Shown piece after piece: positions 11,580 to 24,320 of a stretch of 33,833 nucleotides of DNA (the stretch's first letter is position 1; each line of letters starts with the position of its first letter). The translations under genes and the position numbers were made by a program. This stretch comes from Mnemiopsis leidyi. Its lineage: Eukaryota > Ctenophora > Tentaculata > Lobata > Bolinopsidae. The DNA lies in NCBI GenBank assembly GCA_000226015.1, contig JH152660.1, positions 6,490 through 40,322 of the forward strand, in the 5' to 3' direction. Below the pieces are notes generated by a model. It ran no database searches, was not told the origin of the DNA, and saw only the letters and a program-made list of their open reading frames with translations.

Positions 11580-11690
11580 CACGTGACCAGCCTCTCTTGC
11601 TGCGGTGAGTACCAGGTATTTCCACCAATCGCATGCAGCCTCCAACCCTCTGACCAATCACGTGGTACCATCTCCTTTCCCTCGACCAAT
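11580..11690. promoter_or_regulatory. CACGTG/CCAAT cluster
   Basis: Two CACGTG palindromes (11580-11585 within gtcacgtgacc, and 11659-11664) and three CCAAT boxes (about 11625, 11654 and 11686) lie within 110 bp. One CCAAT directly abuts the second E-box (ccaatcacgtg). This combination is typical of animal promoters bound by USF/MITF-type bHLH-ZIP factors and NF-Y. It is upstream of the minus-strand CCP gene, so it could be its promoter. That is inference. Confidence 0.45.
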
Positions 11691-12977
11691 CATGATCCGT
11701 AAAACAAGTCGTTACTTAAGGCGGCGTGAGGTAGTTAAGCACTCTATTTCGTGTTATAATGGTTGGTGGCCTAACTTCCGCCTGATTTTATCCAATCTTT
11801 GAGGGGAGAAGGTCTAACTCTTATTGCGGCCACATATCAGCTGTCATTCTCTGTTCAAGTTACAGTTACGCAATCTTTTCTCTGGGAATTAACTAGGCCT
11901 AGATGAATGGTAAATCATAGATTGTATCAGTTGTTTTGGAATTTGCGAAATTTTTATAATCACAATCTTTTATCCATGCCCAAAAAACTTATTTTTATCA
12001 GAACTACCCACAAAAGGAGTGTTTTCAATTCTTTCATTTATTTCAATTACCTAATGTTTTTATAACCGTGACATGTTTCCATGAATTGTAAGAACAAAAA
12101 CACTTAATCACCCTTTTCCAATGAGTACCGTGATCACTGATGTCGCCTTGTCCGTTTCGCCCCAAATATGGCATAAAGTATCCCCACGTGTTTTAAGTAG
12201 TCTTGCAATCACGTGGCACGGGAATTTATACGCTGATTTGAAAGGTTATTCCAATTCAATTGTGTGGTGACATCCCTTTTACTACACGTTAACTGAATTC
12301 GAAAACGATCATTGACTATTTGGTTAAGTTTGTTAGAAATTGACACATGACAAATTACCTTGAAGTAAGAGGTGGTTGCCTGTCGTCATTTTCTGCCTTT
12401 TTTTCTTTCGCGGTATTATTTTCGTTCGGTTATCTCTTGTCGGTTTCAACTGCCTTCTTCTAAGTTAAGGGACAGAGCCGAAACCCAACAAACCCCGGGT
12501 TCCAACTTCCAGCTATTTTTCTTCTAACTCTGCTTCTCCCGTGTTTTTAAGACTCTCTGACCTGCTCTCAACGTAGTCCAATTCTCGAATATATCTGCCA
12601 AAGTATTGTGTTTAATTGACATGTCTCCCGTTAAATGTACCCTTGAGGTGACAAACTCAAAGCTAATCTATTTGATAATTTTAGAATAAAAATGAATAGA
12701 AAACAAGACTAACTTTTTAAAAGAATTTTTGTCCAGTGAACTAAGAAACATTTTGCATGTTAACTGGTTCCAATTAAGTTTACTAAAGGTTTGGGCATTC
12801 AACCGACAACCTGTTGCACAGTTGGCCCCCGATCAAACTTGATCGTTATACTGTAACGACACATCGTCATGATGTGCTGCTGTTATTTTACTGAATTTAT
12901 AGCTGGAGACCGATGTTGTCTTCACTAGTTGTCTGCCGAGGCCGCATCTCACCGCTCACGTTACCATAACAACAGGT
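11691..12977. other. intergenic, no gene seen
   Basis: AT-rich sequence with two further CACGTG sites near 12186 and 12212. No supported exon. Confidence 0.5.
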
Positions 12978-13030
12978 CACGTGACACAACGTTTTCATAA
13001 CAACTGTCGTGTCACGTGATGCGTCACGTG
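12978..13030. promoter_or_regulatory. triple CACGTG cluster
   Basis: Three CACGTG palindromes (12978, 13013, 13025) occur within 53 bp. The first is in gtcacgtgac and the other two are separated by only six bases. The sequence is locally GC-richer. This looks like a binding-site cluster for bHLH-ZIP factors. The target gene is unknown. Confidence 0.45.
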
Positions 13031-14069
13031 TGTGCTGTCTGGTAACAGGTTTTGTCTGCAGAGACTGTTCCTATTATATCATAACACTCTTGTTTTTATC
13101 AGATTTGACTTAATCCTTTGTTATTTTATTTATTTAGTAGATTTAACTTAGTCTTCATGTCTAGGGTTTATTTGCGTTAAATAACTCTCAGTTATTCGGT
13201 GTACTTCGCAGCGATATCTAGTTTCCGATGACAGCAACCTCATAGTCTAAATGAGAAATGGAAATCTAAAGCCTGAGAACATACAAAGAGGGTGCAGTTC
13301 TTGTTATTTATTTAGTTAATTTAATTCGTGATGTTTAGGGTTTTAGTTGCGTTATTTTTTCTTTATTATGCTTATATAGTGTAGATATCCGTTGGAATTA
13401 GATTGTCAAAAACTTAAGACTTTTGTTGGTCCAGAGGCAGTTCTCCAGTGGTTATTGTCATTAAATCTCAGTATTCTGGGCATATATATTTTAAATCAAA
13501 ACTTAATAAACTGAGTTTGTCATTTTATTGAGGTGTTTGTCATTTTTATCGACAATAGCAGCACAAATATGCCGCCATGGGTCATTACTTCAAAGCTACA
13601 CAAACGGGAAGGCTCGACTGAGTTCTGCTATAAAACCTAGGTGTTACAACTCGCGCGTTGATAAGTTAAGCTCAAACTGAGAGCCAGCGCTTCTTATCGT
13701 ACCCAATAGGGAGACAAAACAAGCTCCCATGAGTCAAATCGCTTTGTTTGGGCTCGAGATTCTAACATGTTGCTATAGGTCATTATGCCCTCTAAGGGAG
13801 ATTTCTAAGGTGCATCTTTTAACCCTCTCCCCATTAATAATAATCTAGTTGTATTGTTCTGCTCCGAGTTCTCCTTGCTTTTTCGAAACACGCGTTAAGG
13901 GAGAGCTTTTTTCTTCTATTTACTATCTCATCTAGAGTAGTGCGGTCCAGTATGCTATTCATCTGATCGCGCTCCTCATCACGCATGCGTAGCGTCAATC
14001 CGCCCTCGGATTGGGCAATACACCTAGTCGGCCTCAGAGGTCTGTCCCGTGTCTGGAGCTCTATTCAGT
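13031..14069. other. intergenic, no gene seen
   Basis: A perfect Kozak context (gccgccATGG near 13571) opens only 14 codons before a stop, so no gene is called. An NRF1-like acgcatgcgtagcg occurs near 13981 with an inverted CCAAT just after it. Confidence 0.5.
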
Positions 14070-14187
14070 CCCTTAGTTTGGTATCTAGTGCCCACTTAGT
14101 TTCCCTTCATTCCCTCAGTTTGGTATCTAGTGCCCACTTAGTTTCCCTTCATGCCCTTAGTTAGGTATCTAGTGCCCACTTAGTCAT
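14070..14187. repeat. 42-bp tandem repeat, about 2.8 copies
   Basis: The unit begins ccctYagtttggtatctag and continues tgcccacttagtttccc and ttcat. Copies are 14070-14111, 14112-14153 and 14154 to about 14187. The first two are nearly identical, and the third differs at a few bases and loses its end. The unit is a multiple of 3 but carries stop codons, so it is non-coding. Confidence 0.85.
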
Positions 14188-15873
14188 CTAGTTTTGTCTC
14201 AGGGTTCAATGAGCTCAATAAATTGTGTCCAGTCAGCAGTCTGTCATTCTAAAGTTTTGCGAGAGTTAACAAGTTTACCTCTAATTCTGAACGTAAGTAG
14301 ATCAGGGATATTATCTTGGGAAGGTAAAGAACGGTTTTTTGGGGAAGGGTCAGAAATGTTTCTTATGATGTGACGCTGACAGCGATTGACCAATGAGAAG
14401 TCAGATATGACAATATAGCAGTGCTATTACGTGCTATTACGTGATCCAAAGAATTTCTGACCCTATCTCCATAGAGTATTTTCGGGAAAAGGTTGCGAAT
14501 TATTTATTACATGATAACGTTGCTTGATACTATTTGGCCGTAACTGAATTCTTATTGGTCAATTGAAAATTGTTGTCACATGATCTGATCATACTATACC
14601 CTCCCTTAAAAATTGCAATTGTGACCCTCTGAAAATTGCTGTCTCTATCGTCCAAAGAATATATCCCGATATACAAACGTTTAGAATTTGAGATAAAACT
14701 CGTAAAATTTGGCCAGTGTGGCGTTCACATGTTCGTGTCCTGATGTTTACTGGGTTTAGGGCTGTCTGGAAAGTGTGTTGTTATTTAATAATCAAACATT
14801 ATACTGCATACACATGCAGTCTTCAGCAAAAAGGGGTATTAAAAATTCAATTACAACAACCGATAGCTGGGTTTTTCCGCTTATCGGCGCAGTGTTAGCT
14901 TCAGGACTGTCATGTGACTTAGCACGCAGCCTTCTGATTGGTCCGCTGATCCAGACCAGCTTCCTGATTGGCTGACAGACGGGGGTTTGTTATACCGAGG
15001 TGACAAGGTGAGAGATTCCCTGGGTCCACTGACTGGACACCTAATCGAGTTAGGGTTGAGAGATAGGGTTCCACTATTGGCTGGTGCAGGGTTATCCCAT
15101 TAAGCCGCTCCAAACTATCCCACTTCGACCCGGGCAACACTGCTTAACTACTCAATTGTTTCACAATCTTGAAATACCTTGCACGAAATCTTCCTGACAA
15201 ACAACTGTTTATATTTTTATTTTGATTTCTTTTGTCCTATTAACTGGTTTAATCCACAGTGAAACCTTCATAAGATCATAGATAGACTGATCTAGGCAAA
15301 TTTAACTGTAAGAAATGTTGAATCATGGACTTGATTTCAGCCCTTGCATTTCGGTTTAGATATATAATTATGTTATCAGCTACTGGTCGATTGTATTCGT
15401 GTTTAACCGACGCCAAGTGGTTAGCTGACCTGTCGCTTCATGACCATATCACATTAGGTATGCGCCATCGATGTGACAGAAGTTCTCCCTGTTCTAAACA
15501 AGTTGGTAACCAGATAACATTACGGTCAAGTCCACTGCTTTGAGCTGTAGTTCTTGGGAAACTGTGTTATAAGATGCAGTCATACCTCAATCTCTCTCCT
15601 GTTAGTATCATCCCGGCCTCGCCGTCTCTTAAACCGATTCAGCAGACAGCAATTTTAAATATGTATGGGACGAACTTTTCCCTAGCAACTTCAAGACGGT
15701 GACACATTTATTATCTAAACTTATTCAATAACAGCTTCTGTCGCTAGAATAGCAAAATGGATTCATAAAAACAACATCTATCAATTTATAAGTATATAAT
15801 CATAAATCGTTATACATATATAATAATCTATCTATAAATATAATCAATCTATATAAAACATTGATCAATCAAT
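14188..15873. other. intergenic, AT-rich
   Basis: No supported gene. Two inverted CCAAT boxes in a repeated tgattgg context occur at about 14936 and 14965. A strongly AT-rich tract with many TATA and ATAA runs occupies 15776-15870. Confidence 0.5.
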
Positions 15874-16380
15874 ATGAATTTTTCCAAATTTTGGGACAAT
15901 AACCGGTTGACACAGTCCGCCTCGGGCAAAGTCCGCCGCAGTTTAAGTACCCCAAATTTTGGATCTTCATTTATGTTGCCTGGTTCCTCCCGGGGCGAAA
16001 AAGGCGAAGAGAAAGAGAGGCGCACGAACACCGGCAACATACGTGCCATGTACATCCAATCTTTAGAGCCTTTTCCTTGCGTGGAAAAAATTTTACTGCT
16101 CAAACTGAAAATTGATTACATATTAATTGAGTGGGAAGAAGAAAGGTCTTCTTTTTGTTTACCGATAAGCAATTCGTGGTCGGTTGCACTTATGTTTGAA
16201 ATCAGATTAAAATTCCATAGTTGTACGTGCTTCAAGGCAAGCAGCATGTATTTTACAAAGTCTGAGACATACTCCCTGTTTTCGGGACACGTGCCAGTCT
16301 CAAGAAAATTATTTGAACATCGAAGCCGATCTGATGGCAGAACTGCACTGATAGTGATACGAACTAGTTTCACTTCATGA
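15874..16380 (+). CDS. unrecognised open frame, 168 residues
   Basis: This is the longest ATG-started frame outside the three main genes. The first 65 residues are basic and polar (FWDNNRLT, KVRRSLSTPNFG, GEKGEEKERR) and the rest is mixed. There is no domain, signal peptide or clear membrane segment. The opposite strand is also open over much of the stretch in a single frame interrupted by one TAA (16373-16116, then 16103-15849), and gives an equally protein-like peptide. I therefore cannot say which strand, if either, codes. It could be an exon, a degraded mobile-element gene or chance. Confidence 0.22.
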   Translation: MNFSKFWDNNRLTQSASGKVRRSLSTPNFGSSFMLPGSSRGEKGEEKERRTNTGNIRAMYIQSLEPFPCVEKILLLKLKIDYILIEWEEERSSFCLPISNSWSVALMFEIRLKFHSCTCFKASSMYFTKSETYSLFSGHVPVSRKLFEHRSRSDGRTALIVIRTSFTS

Positions 16381-16669
16381 AGCTCTCGGTCTATGAAGTA
16401 TTGTCAAACGATAATACCTGTTAACAATTTACCGATGTGTGGTTATTTTGTTTGTGCGAGAAATTCTTCTAATTTTTGATTATCATTCATCAGTTTTACA
16501 AATCTTCCACGATAATGTGTTCCACTTCGCCGACCGACACCGAATTTGCGCCGTCATTTGTTATTGTAGTCACAGTCAATGCTAACTGTATTCATAACCA
16601 CCGTTTAACACAATAGACAGTACCAGTACTATGGCTCCACAGGGCCAATGTGCTGCTCAGTTTTCTGAT
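16381..16669. other. short gene-free stretch
   Basis: AT-rich, no supported exon. It leads into the GC-richer E-box region. Confidence 0.5.
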
Positions 16670-17719
16670 CACGTGACGCGCGCACGTGGGCGTTAAAGAG
16701 CACGTGGGCGGGTTGAGGAGCGTGTACGAGGAGTGTAAACAAACAGGTAGCTGCAAGAAGTGTTTGCTTAGTGCAATACAGCCGGACAGACAGGAGCTAC
16801 CTCAAGCTGCACACATAGACACTGCAGTGCTGCATGGCGAGCAGTTAACGCGGCTACAATAACACCGCATCTGTTTGCTTTACTCCTTCTCCGACTGCCC
16901 CCTCCTTTATTACAGTTAGTAGCAGCAGTCGTACGTATGCCGATCTTATCAACCCTGCATTGTTGTTTGTTTTCATCTCAACTGTTGATTCTAGTTGACT
17001 GTTCTGAATCCCGTGCTTGCAGGGGACGTCTCCGTCTAGCACATCGTCCAGTGGCACATTAATTGCTCGTAACGCTCTTTTAGCTCCCGTCCTCCCTAAT
17101 TTCTTGATTTCAATCAAATTATTACTTTCAAAAAGGCCAGCTGATGTGAGGGTTGGTGGAGCAGTTTATCAATCTGCTAATGCTCGAATCAAGCAAGTAA
17201 TTGCTTGGACGTTCCACCTCAATCAGGGCAGTCTAAAGAACGCTCATTAGCTGCTGGCTGACGTACGTCACGTGGGTCGCCACATTCCCACGTGACGATG
17301 CGCGAACAGCACGTGTCAATTTAGTCGTACAAGCACCTAACAAGGCGGTCCTTGTTACTCGAGTTAGGGTGCATGACAAGCTCCCTCTTCTCCAACTATC
17401 CTCCTCCACCAATGGGAGCTCCCGGCACAACGTTCCGACCAATGGGAGGACAGCTCCGCTACGTTTTATTCGTCACGTGATGTGTTAGGTAATGGCTAGA
17501 GGGATGTTTTGTGCTTGACAATGTGATACTTGTAGAGGTGGGATCATTCCGTTTTAGTGCTCTTCAGAGAGAGAAGGCCGGGTAATTGATAATTACCGCT
17601 CATTTCATCATGTCCGGCCTATAGTAACGACGATCACTTGTAAGCGAGACCTAGTACTCCAACCAGGTCAGCCCTAGTCCTGGATCCCTCCAGTCCGGAC
17701 CTCGGAGTTCGGTCACGTG
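16670..17719. promoter_or_regulatory. GC-richer region with eight CACGTG sites and paired CCAAT boxes
   Basis: CACGTG occurs at 16670, 16683, 16701, 17269, 17289, 17310, 17474 and 17714. Two of the first three are followed by GGGCG. At 17409 and 17439 the 11-mer accaatgggag is repeated 30 bp apart, just before the 17474 site. The region is richer in CpG than its surroundings. The density and the CCAAT pairing suggest one or more promoters or a strong enhancer. An acceptor-like tgcttgcag at 17025-17033 precedes an open plus-strand frame to 17250, but the minus strand is also open here, so no gene is called. Confidence 0.5.
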
Positions 17720-19460
17720 ACCCACACGCCCTCCCGGCCAGTAACGCGGGGCGCCCCGCTGCGTTCCAAATAAAGCTGTTATGCGATATATATTTGTGAC
17801 ACACTGTAACTTTGTCCCGGATCACGGAGCTATTTGTTTAGTGGCGATGAGTTTCATCTCGACCCAGCCCCACTGCTTGGATTCCACGACTGAACACTAA
17901 CTAATCTTGTTAGCTCGCTTTGTCTTCGTCCTCTCTGGAAAATCGAATTATATCTTTAGCCGCATCTCAGTTGCAGTTCTATAATCTAACCAAGTTGATT
18001 TGAATATCGATACCTTCGCCACACCCTGCTTGTTACCTCGATGTCCCAGTCTTTCACCATTCCCATATCTTGTTTATGTTAGCTCCGCTACACTTGACGT
18101 GTTGAAACTTTTTTAGGGTTGTTGTTAAATTCATTTTCTGCGAGTTGCTTCAAATTTTTTCAGCGGTAGCCCCTAAATTTCGCAATTTGCACGGAGTTCT
18201 GAAGTTTGTTTAGCAGGTACCCAGGTCGGACAACCCGTAAACTAACATATGGTATCAGCTGTTTGGGAAGTTGGGACCGTTCGACTTTAGATATATTAAA
18301 AGATTGAATTATAGTTTTGAAGGTAGTGTGTTATACTGTCATGCTACTTTTACCACCGAGCTTATATATCGCAACTCTGCTAATTTAACAAGCTCTTGTT
18401 ATTCTATTTTCAGCTGCAGTCCCCCGTTTGATCCGAGAAGCTAATTATATTCATTAGTATCAGTCTTGTACTTATTTGTAATTGTTTGTTGATCGCACTC
18501 TGTGGCCATTTTTGAGAGCTCTTAGGTCTTTGACTGATGTTTGATCCTTTATATTCCACCCTAACTTTATCCTTCTTGAAGTTCTCTATTTGTCACTAAA
18601 TGAACATTTACAATAAGTATAACCTTGGCCGTTTTTGGAATTACCTTATATTCACTTTTTTTTATTCGAGATTTAATGGGAGAACAATGGATGTGTTTAT
18701 CTTTCGTGATTTCTCAAATCGCAATCTGATTGTACCTCTTTTATTCTCTGTTAAGAATAAGCTTAAAAATAATTATCGTGAAAATTGGAGTAAGTCAATC
18801 TTTGTTATCATTCAGCTTAAGGTTAATTTTAATCTAAAATATCCGCAAGGTTATTTGAAATTTTGTCTTCCAGAACTTGTATGTTTGTGCATAACGAAAT
18901 AAGGTCAAGCTTTTTAAAGTTTGTGGTTTCATGTCTGTTTTTGAATCTAGTTATATACATTTTGCTAAAGGATAAAACTACGTTTGTATTAGCTGAAATT
19001 TCCCGTCGATAAACCGAATGAGCAGGTTACAAGTTAACCACACCTATCATGTGTTGGAACGGAGTAATTAGTAAAATATTTGTTCTAAAATGATAAATGA
19101 ATGCCACGTTAGTGCTTTCAAATACTTCTCCCTCATGACAATGACATCTGACTTGAGAAGATTTAATCCTGCCATTCACCCAGGGTTATGGTTAAGAAGG
19201 CGGCCATTGTTCGACCATACAGTTTGAGCGAAACATTATGCTGAAACTACTATTGGAGTAGTAATAATAAGCGAATTGAAGAGTTGTCAGTGCTATTGTC
19301 CTACTTTTTTGACTGATCCTGGTCAATATAACAGAGGTCAGTCTGGTGGGTAGTCGTGCGAACTGGTTTAGCGCTTTGTTATAATACTCACGCTTATTAT
19401 AAAGCATGCCTCATTGTGCAGCGTATTATCTAACTGAGGAACAATGCTTCAACTCAGAAT
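17720..19460. other. intergenic, AT-rich
   Basis: A 100-codon ATG frame at 18600-18902 is made of AT-rich codons (N, F, K, I, Y) and looks like chance. No exon is supported. Confidence 0.5.
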
Positions 19461-19558
19461 CACGTGACCCTGAAGTGTGGTCCGATTGGTCGTCTTGTTT
19501 CCAACCTCCCACCTCATTGGTGGAGACCCACCTCGGAGATTTTATGTCGCAGCACGTG
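19461..19558. promoter_or_regulatory. CACGTG/CCAAT cluster
   Basis: CACGTG palindromes stand at both ends (19461-19466 in tcacgtgacc, and 19553-19558), with two inverted CCAAT boxes between them (gattggtc near 19484 and cattggtg near 19515). This is the same combination as at 11580 and 24276. Confidence 0.45.
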
Positions 19559-22500
19559 ATTAGCTACGCGGGCTGGAGACCCGGCTCAGTACGCTTGTTA
19601 GTCGCCTCATATTCGACCTTGGAGTAACGGTTGTAGGTTGGACAGCCATTATCCCGAGCTACCCTGGATGAACTGAGTCTACGAGAGGCGCTTTTGTTGG
19701 CCCGGTTTTTATTGCGATGAACCATTCTTTTATACTGTCCATTATTAGATGTCTTCACTCGACTGAATGAGAGAGTCTCATTGTTCTCCTCAATCACAAC
19801 GTCAATCACCGCTAGGTGGCTTCACGCACTATATAGTTTTGTTTCTAAGCACAGTTCCTATCTCCCATTCTCCCCTGGCTCCTTCTCTCATATCCCAAGA
19901 AAACTCTCCCTGTTTTCTCTATTGTGCTCCCATTAGCGCCCCATTAGCCCTGTGACGTTACACAGATCCATTATTTCCTGTTTTGCATAACTGGGAGCCA
20001 AGGTCTTGCCTCTGTTCAGCATTTGTTAATCAGGTTTCAATTTTCCTGTCATAAATTGGTAATACAAATCGTTAAGATGCCCTGATTACTCTTTTGGTTA
20101 ATTGTAATTGCCTAGAAAAGGAGTATCCTTCAGTTGTTTACCTGTTCCCAAGTTTTTTTATTCCCCCTATTTAGTTTCTAATGTATTTTATTGTGAGAAT
20201 TAAGAGAAGGCTTGTCGGCAAAGGTAGTATTTTCGATACCGCTTAAATTCATTGGGTACGCAGTGGATCTATATACATATATCTATTCAGTTAAGCAATA
20301 GAGAACGGTATTTCGGGGAAGGTGTATTGAATCTAAGACCCCATTTTTCAAATGTCATGCTCCTACCCCTGTAAATCTGTGTATTTCTCCACCGAGAACT
20401 GAAACGGGGCCAGTTAATTTTGAGAAATAAAGTTTAAAATCTTCGAAAATCGCGGCACCTCTACATAAATATCTCCTCTGCAAAGATACCGTGTTCTAAA
20501 TATAGATAATGAAAAAAAATCAGTTTGTAGTTTGTATAGCTATCTGATTAAGTTCTGAGCAGTATACTCCTCTTGTGCGTTCAACTGAAAGTTAACGATC
20601 GATTTTAACGAGTCATTTGAGAGTCTGAATTATTTTAGTGTCTGCATTATTCAAATTACCGTGATCTAACAATCAATGATCAGCGTTACTTAGAAGTACA
20701 TAATGCTATGATAATTAGATTTTTCGTTAAACACAATGGTTTGAGCTTCTACAGACAGACTCACAACCACTTAAGAAGTTTCGTTCTTCCCCGAAAAACT
20801 GCGTCCCACCCTTCTAGACGCGCTTCTGAGAAACCGCTTAGTAACTGATCGATAGTTAAAGAGCTGTTAACCTTATTTGGGGCATAATAAGTCATTAAGT
20901 TACCTTGTACGTTGAGTTGTTAACGATTTGCTGTTAAAGGTCTTTAACATGAACGGTTTTTCTCGGCCGGCCCTCGGTAAGTCTCCTTCCTTTGCTTCCC
21001 ACAGACGTATTTTTCGCCACGCCAATTTTGCATGCTTCGATTGAGGGCATTCGACTTTTCGGTATATGGTATATTTTTTACCAAAATCTTGAAATAATTG
21101 TCTACCGTCTTATCAAATATTGATTAGAAATGTGGTAATGCTCACCACGTTTTACGGCTGTTCTTGAAGCACTCATAAAATTTATGACCGAAACTAATCC
21201 TATTTACCTTTCGAGCTTTATTTCAATGGCAAGCTGCCTTTTTGGATTTAGCATGATTCATCTATAATCTGTTTTTCTGATAAATCACCCGCTTTCGTTT
21301 GATCTTCCAGGACAATAACAATGTCCAGCGTGTCGACAATTTTGAAATTATAAGTCTGGGGAACCTTCTCTTTTTGTTCCACATTTGTATGAAGAAACTT
21401 CGCACTAAATTGTTGAAGATATTTGCGTCTACATTTGAAACCTTTGTTTGTTGTTCTCTGGATTCTAAAACCAGCCTAGCTAAGAAGGCACATAGAAATA
21501 AGAAGTTAATTGCCACTCGCCAGAAAGGAATTTGACTTTAAGGTTCTACTCTGTTAAATACGAAGATCGACAGAAAGCGAAATTTGGTTAACAATTAAAC
21601 CGATGAAGTGCTCCTATAAGCAATAGTTGGTTCAGAAAGTCGATGAATTGTCAGATCGTGAGAATTATTCTAGTTAACGCTCTAGATCTCTCAGTTTCAG
21701 CGCATCATTTAATCAGGGTATTACCTTCATAGTTATAAGTATATATTGAACTGAACGATTTAAATCTCCCATCGTCATTCTAATCAACTCACCTTGTCAT
21801 AGTTTCGCATGATGTGTATCAAATTTACATCATTTCGAGATAATATTTCTCATGGGACAATTGATCGTCCCTAAATTTTTAGGCAGCCCTTACTTTATTA
21901 GTTGTCTTTCCTTCAAGTATTTCTCTAATAAGTCAGAAATTGTCGATAAATGTTTTTAAAACAACTTTCCTCAAATGAGCCAGAATCCTAACTTATATTC
22001 AGATTCCAGACAGTTTTATTCGAAAACAGACCACAATTTAGTGAGATTGTGCACCCATCCCATTGCGATCGATTGACTCCTGCTTAGGAATAAAGTAAAA
22101 CTGCTAAAAGCTACATTGTAAAATTCATGCAATTCTTCTACCATGGTCCAGGAGGCAAAGTCTAATTAGAGGTGATCAAGGAGCCTGCTCTATCCCGATA
22201 TTAGGGCCTAACAACAGCGTGCCTTGTCTGTGGTACAATGAGGATCAGTGCGGTTAATTTACCCGCCTTGAGTCAGGTGACAACGGTTCGCAAAACAAAT
22301 GAAACCAGGCAGTAGCCTGGTTAAACCGTGAAAGTAATAACAGCAAAATCTCCTTCTCCTCCTCCACGTGTGTCTTGCCTCGTCCCTATTTGTGGTGGAG
22401 TGGGACCGGTAATTGGGACCGCACTCCCTGTTAATCACCTGCAACACGCTTCCACTGTCTTACAACCTCTTACCCGCATCTCTCTACTCCTTTGTGATTT

Positions 22501-24275
22501 GCTGTGATTGCTGTTGTGATGGTGCCATATACACCCTAATTTAAACTCTGGATATTTGAATTGCTCGTATTTCATTAAAAAGCTAATTACTTGCTCGTTT
22601 CGATATTCGTATAGTTTAGTTAACTTCGTGTTTCTAAGACGGGGCCATTCACCCATCAGGGTGCTGTTAAGTGACGTTTATAGTATTAGTCAATCATTCC
22701 TTTCTATTGTCTGCAGAGTTTGAGACAAATCTGACGGCTCATTTCTCATAGAGCATCTTAGCCTTGAATTTGGTTCGCATTGTTAATTGTATTATTTTCA
22801 CAGGATCATGGCATTTAAATTATTCCTAATCATGGTAGCTTGTCATTGTAAATAAGCCGCAATAGTGGCTGTCTGGAAATCCAGTTTGAAATTTTTGTAT
22901 CGCCACAATATGGATCCATGCCAAAAATTAAAACTTAACCAGCAAGAATCAAGATTGATCTATCCTACACCAAGTTTCACATATCTAATAAAACGGGTCT
23001 ATCCTCGTGAGTAATTTATTCCATCACGACGATTTTCCTCGTATTATATCACAAAGGTGCCCACGTGATCTTAACACGTCGTGAAGAAAACGCGTGAGCG
23101 CGTTGCCTCTGTCGGCACATGTCAGTTAGTACAATGGAGCAGCTAATTGATTTGTGTCAGAAGTAGGGTTGTCAAGTGTGCTCGAAGCTGACACATTGTT
23201 AATAGGACACGAACCTCGGTTGCCGCTGTAGGGCTCATTCTGGTGGGAGCTGCTAATGGTGCCTAACAACTGACCCCGCTCTAATGGGATAAAGTGCTCC
23301 TTTGTTACGAGCCCACCTTTTATTCGCACCCGCTCCCCTCTCTCAACTCGATCTTCAGAAAATGTCCTGATGCCTTCTTCTTCTTCTTCTGCTTGGCCAT
23401 CTTGTGTTTGCTGTCTTGTCCCGCTTTCCCCTCCGATCTTGCTGCAGATTAATAAGTTGAAACGGCTGCACCATCGTGGCAGGCTGTTTTATTTACCGGA
23501 CGGGTAAGGCTCTAAGGGTGTTTTATTTACCAAGAGCTCCGCTGCAATCCAATTTAGAAAATCCCGATAATGTTCGACTGATAAAGTAATCACGGAGTAG
23601 CGGCCGGCTATTTGCGCACGTGCAATTTCGCTACTTTACGGGAGTAAGACTTGAGCACGTGACATCCCCTTGTTCCTCTGATATTAACAAGGGATCTCGA
23701 GTTGGTGTGTCCTAGATGGCAGAAAGGCTAATAGGATGAAATTTTTACCGTCACCCGACGACTTTAACCTCTAAATCGGCGTTTCACTCGTTCCATCCTT
23801 TAATTCAATCTCCAGCCGACCTAATTTTACTGACAACGCTTAAGTGCGATTTTTTAACCTCGGACGTTAAAAATCCCTGATTGCTGCCCATCAGTCTTCC
23901 ATGGGTAACCATAGCGTTTTCGGACGTTCTTCATTCGTTACTCTACGTGACCGCGGGGTAACGGATATAGGCAAAATATATATAAGTAAGTATATTTTTG
24001 TCTGAAACATTATTATCTGAATCTATAAGGAGTTGGGCTGTGCACCTGCTGATGTATCCAGGAGACCATACTGAAGATAAGCTAGATAAAAGGCCAATTA
24101 CAACGACCACTCTATGCAGTAAGACTCTTTTTTTTCTATCACAAAAACGCGATCGTAAAGTTGAAGTCCCAAACTTAGGGGCACGCCCGAAGAGGCACAC
24201 AGAGAAGATGGGAGATGATCACCCCTTCTCCCTCGTCTACCGGAATTGTTAACTCCTCTTATAGGGTTCTCCCGT
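19559..24275. other. long gene-poor region
   Basis: No gene can be supported. Scattered CACGTG sites occur at about 22366, 23062, 23617 and 23656. A (CTT)n run at 23376-23390 is the reverse strand of a possible small start exon (see findings). A short plus-strand frame at 20949 (MNGFSRPALG followed by gtaagt) looks like a possible first coding exon but has no partner exon I can join to it. Confidence 0.45.
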
Positions 24276-24320
24276 CACGTGTAACCTCCGACCCCACCAT
24301 TGGTTACTCTGAGTCACGTG
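24276..24320. promoter_or_regulatory. CACGTG/CCAAT cluster
   Basis: CACGTG at 24276-24281 and 24315-24320 flanks an inverted CCAAT (cattggtt near 24299). A second inverted CCAAT-like gattg follows near 24340. It lies about 2 kb upstream of the first homeobox coding exon, so it could be that gene's promoter. That is inference. Confidence 0.45.

Noticed and set aside
13571..13620. Perfect Kozak start gccgccATGG
   Set aside because: The frame closes after 14 codons and no donor joins it to another exon.
18600..18902. 100-codon ATG frame on the plus strand
   Set aside because: It is made of AT-rich codons typical of the local base composition, with no motif, and looks like chance.
22800..22853. 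Signal-peptide-like start MAFKLFLIMVACH after an acceptor, followed by gtaaat
   Set aside because: It is very short and no partner exon was found on the plus strand.
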